Positions 1-6,515 of a stretch of DNA of 16,382 nt are shown here, piece by piece. Positions within the stretch are counted from its first letter, which is position 1, and each line of letters starts with the position of its first letter. The translations under genes were made by a program, and so were the position numbers. Location: positions 1 to 16,382 of the forward strand of contig CAIQQL010000032.1 in NCBI GenBank assembly GCA_903873955.1. Reading direction: 5' to 3'. The stretch is from an uncultured archaeon. Its GTDB lineage: Archaea; Nanobdellota; Nanobdellia; Pacearchaeales; GW2011-AR1. The notes under the pieces are model-generated. The model saw only the letters and a list, made by a program, of their open reading frames with translations. It was not told the origin of the DNA and did not search any database.

Positions 1-676
1 CCAAGGGTGTCGGAGTTCACGCATTAAAAGGGATCGTTAGCTGGGTTAAGAACGTCAACATTAAGCTAACGAATCTTGACCAAATCGCCAACTATCAAAA
101 AACGCGGCGTTGCGCATAGAGAAATCATGCGATAAATAGAATCAGCTCATTTCGGTGAAACCTTAACGAATACAGAGAATCCGTTATGGCAATACCGAGG
201 GAAGATGATACGAATCTGTATACTACTTGCAATCTAGAGTGTATACGTAAAGAATTGTATTTATCCCCGTAGAGACTTCGAGTTAACGGCTCGGGAGTTG
301 CATCATCGCGGTGCAGCTAACACGCTGGTCTCCTTAGTCGCAAGCTAAGGATGAAGGTATAGTCCATGCAAAACAAAATCATAAGTTTTGAGAAACATAC
401 GCGAGACAGTTTGTATAATATCTACTAGGAGCGTTATTGTCTGAGTGGAAAGAGTATCTAGTACGAGAGGAACGGTACTCTGGTGCCTCTGGTGTATCGG
501 TTGTTATGAAGCAGGCCGAGTAGCTACGCACCCGTGGATAAGTACTGAAAGCATCTAAGTACGAAGCCATCCGCAAGACGAGACAATTAAGGCCGTCAAA
601 GAAGATGACGTTGATAGAGTTGGTGTGTAAGATCCAAGAACACGAGGATTTCAGCATGCAACTACTAATAGCCTCT
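1..676 (+). rRNA. 23S ribosomal RNA, 3' part, interrupted by an intron
   Basis: This is the 3' portion of the large-subunit rRNA; its 5' part lies before the window. Recognisable landmarks are the A-loop/peptidyl-transferase segment at 1-55 (ccaagggt, then ctgggttaagaacgt), helix 93 split by the intron, and the sarcin-ricin loop agtacgagaggaac at 460-473. The segment ending in ctactaatagcctc near 671 matches the usual 3' end. Exon 1 is 1-55 and exon 2 starts at 400. Joining them restores the helix 93 hairpin GUC-GCGA-GAC with a GNRA loop. The 3' end at about 676 is approximate, because the strand that pairs with it lies outside the window. No 5S rRNA or tRNA follows, so 5S is probably encoded elsewhere. 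Identification as 23S is certain; the archaeal assignment rests on the flanking genes and overall pattern. Confidence 0.95.
56..399 (+). ncRNA. Group I self-splicing intron in 23S rRNA (site equivalent to E. coli 2593), no ORF
   Basis: A 344-nt insertion splits 23S helix 93. Pairings drawn by hand: P1, exon AACGU 51-55 with GCGUU 107-111, giving a U-G wobble at the splice site. P10, CGCG 103-106 with exon 400-403, directly next to P1. P2, 113-117/127-131. P3, 144-148/280-284. P4, UCGGU 152-156/ACCGA 194-198. P5, 161-168/182-189 with one mismatch. A P6-region helix, 218-223/241-246. An extra hairpin, 296-302/312-318. P7, GACU 274-277/AGUC 361-364. P8, 331-337/345-351. P9, 369-374/385-390. The segment aaggtatagtcc (354-365) is the classic group I S element. 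No homing endonuclease ORF fits inside. The boundaries set by P1 and P10 leave A399 as the last nucleotide instead of G, which may affect 3' splicing. A tRNA-type bulge-helix-bulge intron is the alternative, but the core fits group I much better. Confidence 0.88.
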
Positions 677-744
677 TAAATTATTTATTTAAGTAACAAA
701 TATATATCACTCCTGATCTCTCCTTGCTTTCTTGTTTGTATCTC

Positions 745-753
745 TTTTTTTTT
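745..753 (+). terminator. Poly-T terminator candidate after 23S rRNA
   Basis: A run of nine T lies about 70 nt after the likely 23S 3' end, inside a T-rich stretch. Archaeal transcription commonly ends at such T-runs without a hairpin. The facing gene ends at 824, so this short AT-rich gap separates two convergent units. I see no other feature in 677-823. Confidence 0.5.
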
Positions 754-823
754 ACTTCTAATTTTGATATACATAACAAAAAGCAATATGGTTATGACGT
801 AAGTAACGTAGTTATCTTGCTTT

Positions 824-3154
824 CTATTTCTTGACGTTAGAAATGTCCACTGCCCTGATGATGGCACTGCACTTTGAAGGCTCTGGCTCATTATTGTAGC
901 TGTCCTTGCATTTGATGTAATAGATGGCGTTCTCTTTCCATTCAGCGAAAAGCTGTGTCTTGACATCTGCTTTTGCATAGATGAAATTGTTCGTTGGAGG
1001 GATGTCTTTCATGGCATAATTGCAGGTGGTGGTTGAATATACGCAGGTGGCATCTTCATCAGTCACAATCTTCAATGCCTGATCCTTATATGCGCGGGTG
1101 ATCTGAGGAGGGAACTTGTCCACAAGGATGCTAAAATTCGTGTTTGCCGTGGCACTGTTTCCACCCGCATCTACGCAATGGAAGGTATAGCTATAAGCGC
1201 CATTCACTAAGTTGAGTGGCTGGGTATGGATGAAGCTATTGGTGTTGAGCATGGTGATGAAGCTCTGGTTGTCAGAAGAGAAGAGACAACTTGCATTGCC
1301 GTCTCCTTGCGCGCCATTGCCTGTCACAACAGTCAATGTTGCTGGAACCACATCTGTACTTCCCGAGATGGTCTCATTAGGTGCAACGCTAAGAATATCT
1401 AGGGGCTGGCTTCCCTTGATGGTATAAGGGGTACTTTGAATGTTCACGTTCCTTGCACTGTCATTTTCCGCAAAAGGCTGGTCCTTACATCTGAAGAAGA
1501 AATTATTATCTGCCCTGTTTTGAATACCTGTAAGCAAGGTAGAACAGACATAATAGGAATTTGAATTGATCTCATAGGTGTCCATAGCACAGGTCATATT
1601 GTTCTCCATCTGGTTATATTCTACGCTCTGGGTACTCCATTTGCAGGTCGCAGGTTCATTGACATAGACGTCTAAACTTAGATTATCCTGGCCGTAGGAA
1701 ATGTATCCTCCTGAAGGGACTGAATATCCCTGGATCGTTGGTGGGGTGACATCAGGACTGTCATCTACACAGAAGTCAAAGACATATTCATCGATATTGA
1801 CATTGCCGTTCGCATCCTTGCATCTGACAAAAAGAGAACTGGTCTGACCATTCTGGATTTGGGTGCCTTGTGTGCTTACGCCTGGTAAAATCATCGTTTG
1901 GGTATGGTTTTTCTCAAAGAAATTACTGTCTCCGACAAAATAACTCATATCATCAAAGGTTGCAGTATGGTTGAAATCAATCTTGCACTGGGCAGGTTTA
2001 TCAGTAGTGAAACCAAATCTTAACGGTGTGAATGCTGGAAGACAACCATTACCATTGCTCTTGGCAACAACCTTTACTCCTATCGCTGGAGGACGCCTGC
2101 TACTCTCAAAAGGAATATAATCTAACTTCAGATCGGTTGGATAAAGAACAGACCTATCTGGTTGGATAGTCGCGCTCTTGACATCATTTCTACCGACCCA
2201 AGCACATTGTTCTGCGGCAGTCCCTGCATTCAATATCTGGCAGGCCTGACCCAGTGCCTTACATCGGTATTCAGAACAAGGCTGCAAAGGATTATTGTTG
2301 CATAGATCGCAATATTTTCCTTGGATAGGGGCTTCATAAGGTAAGCATTGGAAGTCTACTTTATCTTTTGTCGTAGTCTTATACGTAAGGACAAAAATGA
2401 GTGCTGCTGCCACAATTCCTGTTACAAGACCAGTTTGCCCCGCAGTCATACCCAAAACTCCATGTCCTGCTTTAATGGAAAGTCCATAGGCTAATTTTCC
2501 AGCCATGATTCCACCGACTGCAGAGTATTCAAGAGATTTTGTGAGACCATCATCAAGGCCTGCAAGGCTGCCAATCATTGCAACAATCCCATAAGCCACA
2601 GTTGCATACATAAGGCCAGAGACCAAAGAACCCCAGACTGGGCTGGCTTTGAAGAAAGTGCCAAAACCTAAATTTGCACCTGTGTAACCTTGGCTTGCAT
2701 AAGGCGTGTCTGTTAAAGACACTCCCATGCCCTTCAGGTCAGCATCAGTAAGGATTTGACCGGTTGAAACCCCTTTTTCAGTTGTTACGGTAGCAGTGTA
2801 TGTCCCGTCTCCAGCTGACTTAAGCTCGGATAATTCTGTAACTTTAGAACCCTGATAGGTTCCTTTTAAGTTTCCAACAGCGTAAAGATTCCCACTAGTT
2901 CCTGAACCTACACTTGTTCCAATATGCTCAGTGTTAATGCTTCCGGCAGGGGTAGTTTTTGCAGTGGTCGCACCTGCTCCTCCCACAGGAGGGTCAGGGT
3001 TTGCAATAGGTGTTTTTGGTACAACGTTAGCAGGATCGGGAGCAATAACAAATCCGCTTAAAAAAATACTTGAAACTAGGGTAATGGAAATTAGCAGGAA
3101 AATTTGTGCTAGGACAAGAGAATATAGACGTATAGACCCTCTCTTTTTTTTCAT
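824..3154 (-). CDS. Surface protein with membrane segments and Cys-containing Ig-like repeats (split-off C-terminal half)
   Basis: This 776-aa protein is unnamed but clearly paralogous to the C-terminal half of the 1242-aa protein at 6512-10240. Residues 10-37 are a hydrophobic signal or anchor, followed by a Pro/Gly/Thr-rich linker. Three hydrophobic segments lie at about 172-200, 208-230 and 240-258. A cysteine knot-like block at 270-306 follows (CDLC, PCSEYRC, LGQACQ). Residues 360-776 hold repeats in which EPxxCxxS and a later YxxxCxDxxGN motif recur. Shared landmarks with the paralogue are FGF...QCK, FDxM...NHT, YGQD and CxWST. Many N-x-[ST] sites suggest surface glycosylation. The start at 3154 fits a TATA box 26 bp upstream; an earlier in-frame ATG is impossible because of a stop. 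The role is probably structural or adhesive at the cell surface, which is inferred. Confidence 0.85.
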   Translation of the reverse strand: MKKKRGSIRLYSLVLAQIFLLISITLVSSIFLSGFVIAPDPANVVPKTPIANPDPPVGGAGATTAKTTPAGSINTEHIGTSVGSGTSGNLYAVGNLKGTYQGSKVTELSELKSAGDGTYTATVTTEKGVSTGQILTDADLKGMGVSLTDTPYASQGYTGANLGFGTFFKASPVWGSLVSGLMYATVAYGIVAMIGSLAGLDDGLTKSLEYSAVGGIMAGKLAYGLSIKAGHGVLGMTAGQTGLVTGIVAAALIFVLTYKTTTKDKVDFQCLPYEAPIQGKYCDLCNNNPLQPCSEYRCKALGQACQILNAGTAAEQCAWVGRNDVKSATIQPDRSVLYPTDLKLDYIPFESSRRPPAIGVKVVAKSNGNGCLPAFTPLRFGFTTDKPAQCKIDFNHTATFDDMSYFVGDSNFFEKNHTQTMILPGVSTQGTQIQNGQTSSLFVRCKDANGNVNIDEYVFDFCVDDSPDVTPPTIQGYSVPSGGYISYGQDNLSLDVYVNEPATCKWSTQSVEYNQMENNMTCAMDTYEINSNSYYVCSTLLTGIQNRADNNFFFRCKDQPFAENDSARNVNIQSTPYTIKGSQPLDILSVAPNETISGSTDVVPATLTVVTGNGAQGDGNASCLFSSDNQSFITMLNTNSFIHTQPLNLVNGAYSYTFHCVDAGGNSATANTNFSILVDKFPPQITRAYKDQALKIVTDEDATCVYSTTTCNYAMKDIPPTNNFIYAKADVKTQLFAEWKENAIYYIKCKDSYNNEPEPSKCSAIIRAVDISNVKK

Positions 3155-3174
3155 AATAGAAACATACCTTTCTT

Positions 3175-3184
3175 ATTTATAAAT
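3175..3184 (-). promoter_or_regulatory. TATA box for the 776-aa surface protein gene
   Basis: The AT-rich palindrome atttataaat is centred 26 bp before the ATG at 3154, the spacing expected for an archaeal promoter giving a transcript with almost no leader. It faces away from the promoter at 3276-3286, so 3155-3308 is a divergent intergenic region of about 150 bp. Confidence 0.55.
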
Positions 3185-3275
3185 ATTCGTAAAATCTAAT
3201 TTACCCTTCTATAACTCTTCTTGTTTTGTTTGCATTAATCTTATTGTAACCACTAAGAAGTTACATAAAATAGAA

Positions 3276-3286
3276 ATATTTATAAA
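3276..3286 (+). promoter_or_regulatory. TATA box for the 275-aa secreted protein gene
   Basis: The sequence atatttataaa is centred about 27 bp before the ATG at 3309, with an A/G-rich BRE-like stretch (tagaa) just upstream. The spacing predicts a leaderless mRNA, which supports this start codon. Confidence 0.6.
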
Positions 3287-3308
3287 GTTTAAATGCTATC
3301 TAAAAAGT

Positions 3309-4136
3309 ATGAAAAACCTTTTTTTAACCAAGGTTAAAGAAGCATATGCTCAAGGTAAAACGAAGGCTCTAACTTATGCTACGCTTGGAGGAATAGCGCT
3401 AGGTGCTCTAGGAAGTTTTAATCAACAGACTTTTGCTCAAGAGGGGCTTACTGCTCCTGAAGCGATGGGTATGGGGCTCTCTTTTTTTGGTGTAGGAAAA
3501 GGTAATCTCGGGGCGGTTTTATCAGGTAATGCGCTTATGACTGCTGGAGCAATACGATCCTCAAGGCCTCAAGTCATATTGCCTGTCCAACAATCTTACA
3601 CCTCTTCTTCTATTCCTTCTTCTCAACCTTCCAGCTCTTCAGACATCTCTTTATCCTCACCAAACAGTCTAGAATCAAAATTAGACTCCTCTAAACTTCC
3701 AGGAATTGTTAGAATACAGGATGCAATCGTCTTCAAAGCAGTCCCCCGAGATACTAACGCCGAACCATATGTCTTAGTATTTGCTGCGAGATATCAGACT
3801 GAAGGGGCCAAAGGGGAAATTATGTATAGCTCTTTGTACAAGGAGGATGAAACCATGACTATTGCCGACCCCTGCGAGGTAGTTTTTGTTGCAGCAGTAT
3901 ATAACTGTCTTCCTGACCAGGAAATTAAACTAAAATACTATGTTAAAGACAAAAATAGTCCTTTAGCTTTGTGGAAAACTGCGGGAACAACAACGGAAAC
4001 AAACCCTACTGTAATTGCAGAGCGGATTACCTTTCAAAATGGTTCAAGATTAAATAATCAAAAAGTTTCTGTTAGATATACTATTAATGAAGGAAAGTCC
4101 TCACAGGTAGATGCAGTCAAGACAGCAGGATACTAA
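3309..4136 (+). CDS. Secreted hypothetical protein with a Ser-rich linker
   Basis: I do not recognise this 275-aa protein. An N-terminal charged stretch and a hydrophobic segment (about residues 20-36) precede TFAQ-EG, a plausible signal-peptidase site near residue 44. A short Gly-rich hydrophobic stretch follows (51-86), then a Ser-rich linker (about 95-128). The C-terminal domain of about 145 residues (130-275) looks beta-rich and contains only two cysteines (DPCEVV and YNCLP). It shares no evident motif with the cysteine-rich neighbours. It is the only plus-strand gene inside the minus-strand surface locus. It sits exactly between the two genes that correspond to halves of the 1242-aa protein and ends 41 bp from the convergent 507-aa gene. 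It appears more AT-rich than those neighbours by eye. It may be an inserted gene or a small surface partner; both are inference. Confidence 0.75.
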   Translation: MKNLFLTKVKEAYAQGKTKALTYATLGGIALGALGSFNQQTFAQEGLTAPEAMGMGLSFFGVGKGNLGAVLSGNALMTAGAIRSSRPQVILPVQQSYTSSSIPSSQPSSSSDISLSSPNSLESKLDSSKLPGIVRIQDAIVFKAVPRDTNAEPYVLVFAARYQTEGAKGEIMYSSLYKEDETMTIADPCEVVFVAAVYNCLPDQEIKLKYYVKDKNSPLALWKTAGTTTETNPTVIAERITFQNGSRLNNQKVSVRYTINEGKSSQVDAVKTAGY

Positions 4137-4177
4137 TAATCTGGCCTTCAGAAATCATTTATTAAACCTCACTCTTC

Positions 4178-5701
4178 CTAAGCCTTGGTAACCGTATAAT
4201 TATACCCTGCTTTCCAGCCGGTCTGACCGATCCAGTTCACATTTGGACCGCAGTCTCCAAGAGAATTACAGATAGCGGTTCGTTGCGTGAACCAATCTTC
4301 CTCTAAGCAGTTGCAGTTCTTGACACATTTCTTATTACCGAAAAGATCTTTGTCATATTCAACAATACACTGGGCACTGCCTGCAGCACAATAAGTCTTG
4401 GTATCGGCACTTTGCCAGAACGTTAATCCTGGAGGATTCTTTGGGATACAAACCCCTGTCCCTGAAGTGATGTTTCCCGTCGTATAAGTATACCCTGCTT
4501 TCCAAAGACAGTCTCTCTGGTCAGTGTTTTCACAGTCCAGTTGTTCAGTCTGGAATAGGCAGTCCTTCCATCTATTGGCCCTGCAAGCTGCCTGGCTGAA
4601 GGTCCCGCCAGTATACGTGATGCTGTCCTGGATACATTCCTGGCCTCTAAAATCATCGCAGGCCTCAACGACCTCTTGGCCATTATTGCAGGAGTGCATA
4701 TAGAAACGACTGCCGACTGAATCCTTTCCCTGTCCTATCGTTCCAGAATCATTGAAGACGCACCAGGACTCTCCATGTCTCTTGAACCCCGCACTCGTCT
4801 TTGGACAGTTCAGGTCAGCGCAGATATTGTCGCCATCAATAGGTTTGGTGGCGCTTGTGGTCGCTGGTCTGCAGATACTTCCTAAGAGATAGTTACAGTT
4901 TCCGCAGCTTTGGGCGCTTCGGCCACTTGTCCCCACTTGACAAGATTGTTCTTTTGGGACTATTGTTTTCCAATAGGCATCATCGTTTTCTTTTGAAGCA
5001 TCATAAATATTGGAAGGATTGCCACAGGTATCGACAAAGTACACTTCTTCCTTTCCTGGGACACAGGTGGTCTTTTTGGTCTTGGCGCAGTTCGTACCAA
5101 GTTCAGGGTTAGTGCAGAGGCTGTCCTTGAAGAAATCTCCTTTCTTCGTGGTCCCATTGACGCCGCCAAGGCACTCCTGCCTTGTGCTGACCTTACAGGT
5201 CTTGACATAATCCAGGTCATAGACACATGCGCCTTTATCCTGGTTTTGGACAGTGGCAATGCATGCAGTTTCCGTGGTGATCCCTTTATTGAAGTTCGTC
5301 TGGAGACCCAAGGTGCCTGAAAGATATTTGCAGCGGACAAGCGTCACTAACGCCGCCTGGTCACCCAAGACGCAGCAGCCAAGATTGCATTGAGGAGGAA
5401 ATGCGGCAGACCAGGTCCCGCCGTTTTGATTGCAGACAATCTGGGGCGTGTTCTCTGCACAGGTGCCTTCATTAGGATTATAACAGACGCCAGGCTTGCA
5501 AAAACTGGTTGAGACGCAGGCTGTAGGGGCCTGAGGCGAACCTACTGCACATTGCTCGACAGGAACATTCTGGCAGGCAAGATTATTCACAGTTTTCTGG
5601 CAGCAGACCGTCGCTGTCGCTGCCTGGGCAAAAGAGGTGGTCAGAAAAACCATCAAGACTATAAAACTTCCAATGAGCAAGAGCGATGCACTTTTTTTCA
5701 T
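4178..5701 (-). CDS. Secreted cysteine-rich protein (paralogue of the N-terminal half of the 1242-aa protein)
   Basis: This 507-aa protein has a signal peptide (hydrophobic core at about 7-24, cleavage near FAQA-A) and about 43 cysteines, or 8-9% of residues, spread along its whole length. Blocks shared with residues 60-535 of the 1242-aa protein are NLGCCVLG, DTCGNPxNIYD, PKEQSC, CGNC, HGESWC, GSRFY and SLGDCG. The protein stops about seven residues after the position where its paralogue continues into a membrane region. The start at 5701 lies one nucleotide after the stop of the 270-aa gene, so translation is probably coupled. It is the last gene of the 10998-4178 operon. Dense cysteines in an exported protein imply a disulphide-stabilised extracellular structure. 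No catalytic motif is evident and the function is unknown. Confidence 0.85.
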   Translation of the reverse strand: MKKSASLLLIGSFIVLMVFLTTSFAQAATATVCCQKTVNNLACQNVPVEQCAVGSPQAPTACVSTSFCKPGVCYNPNEGTCAENTPQIVCNQNGGTWSAAFPPQCNLGCCVLGDQAALVTLVRCKYLSGTLGLQTNFNKGITTETACIATVQNQDKGACVYDLDYVKTCKVSTRQECLGGVNGTTKKGDFFKDSLCTNPELGTNCAKTKKTTCVPGKEEVYFVDTCGNPSNIYDASKENDDAYWKTIVPKEQSCQVGTSGRSAQSCGNCNYLLGSICRPATTSATKPIDGDNICADLNCPKTSAGFKRHGESWCVFNDSGTIGQGKDSVGSRFYMHSCNNGQEVVEACDDFRGQECIQDSITYTGGTFSQAACRANRWKDCLFQTEQLDCENTDQRDCLWKAGYTYTTGNITSGTGVCIPKNPPGLTFWQSADTKTYCAAGSAQCIVEYDKDLFGNKKCVKNCNCLEEDWFTQRTAICNSLGDCGPNVNWIGQTGWKAGYNYTVTKA

Positions 5702-5702
5702 A

Positions 5703-6515
5703 TTATTTAGTAAATCCCTGTTCTCCAGGAGGGAATGTTAAGCCCCGTGTGGCAAACGTGAAATTTTCATTGGTGACCACATTGCGCAAGATATACACCT
5801 TGCTGCCATCACCGACACGGATCTTATTGATAGATAAATCTGGGTAAATGCTAATAAATGTATTGGTCTGTGAGTCGCCGTAGATTGCTTCATACTGTAT
5901 CACGTCTCCCGCGATCATGAAGAGGTCATACATCTCGCTTGGTACGCCGACCTTGAATTCCCTATAATTCCTAGTCGTATCCTTGGTGATGGTCATAGGG
6001 GAAATGAACTCAAATTCAATAGTGTGGGGGATGATGCTGATGTTGATGGAAAGCCCTGAACCGGAAATGCTATACCCTTGCTTTGCATACTCATCTTTGA
6101 ATTTTTGCAGGCAGGTGTCTGCTTTTGGTTTCATGACTGCAAGTAACTCTTTCTCAACATGATCAACAATCATGGGCTGTTGGACCACACAAGGTTGGTA
6201 ATAATCGGAAGTGTAACAGAGATAAGGTATCTTTTCCCCGCGATAGATGACTGAGGCATTGTCTGGATTGAGCGACCCGCCATGGGCGCTCATCTGTGCA
6301 AGCACGGGTGCAATCTCAGGTTCTATGCAGTCGCGTAAAATCTTTTCTGGTGAGGGGGCGACTACAGGTTGTGGAGGGGTTACAGGCCTGAAGAGAAAGA
6401 TGACTAGGATAATCCCTAAAATCGCTAGCGCAATAATAATAAAAATAGCAAGCTGTCCTCTTTTATTATGCATGGTGCAAAAAGCACTCAGCTCTTTATA
6501 ATTCTTACGTATCAT
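5703..6515 (-). CDS. Pilin-like anchored surface protein (second copy)
   Basis: This 270-aa protein is paralogous to the 252-aa protein at 10240-10998. NKRG-QLAIFIII resembles an archaeal class III signal peptide, where a PibD/FlaK-type peptidase cuts before Q and leaves a hydrophobic helix (about 21-42). A Pro-rich hinge follows, then a globular domain. Four cysteines (63, 100, 109, 135) match those of the paralogue, as do YLC....Y..PC..Q.P and TKDxTRNY. The ATG at 6515 overlaps the TGA of the 1242-aa gene as ATGA, which favours this start. The internal ATG at 6473 would give the shorter leader typical of the class. It lies directly upstream of the 507-aa gene, as its paralogue lies upstream of the 1242-aa gene, so the pair probably acts together, perhaps as a tether or pilus-like subunit. 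Confidence 0.82.
   Translation of the reverse strand: MIRKNYKELSAFCTMHNKRGQLAIFIIIALAILGIILVIFLFRPVTPPQPVVAPSPEKILRDCIEPEIAPVLAQMSAHGGSLNPDNASVIYRGEKIPYLCYTSDYYQPCVVQQPMIVDHVEKELLAVMKPKADTCLQKFKDEYAKQGYSISGSGLSINISIIPHTIEFEFISPMTITKDTTRNYREFKVGVPSEMYDLFMIAGDVIQYEAIYGDSQTNTFISIYPDLSINKIRVGDGSKVYILRNVVTNENFTFATRGLTFPPGEQGFTK

Noticed and set aside
56..399. Archaeal tRNA-type (bulge-helix-bulge) intron in 23S rRNA
   Set aside because: The S element, P4/P5, P7, P8 and the contiguous P1/P10 pairings fit group I; I could not draw a convincing bulge-helix-bulge at the junctions.
379..657. 92-aa minus-strand reading frame
   Set aside because: It lies antisense to conserved 23S rRNA and the intron end, with no protein-like features.
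677..823. 5S rRNA or tRNA after 23S
   Set aside because: The stretch is AT-rich with a T-run and shows no 5S or cloverleaf pattern.
685..978. 97-aa minus-strand reading frame at the end of the 776-aa gene
   Set aside because: It mostly overlaps the 776-aa gene in another frame and has no family resemblance.
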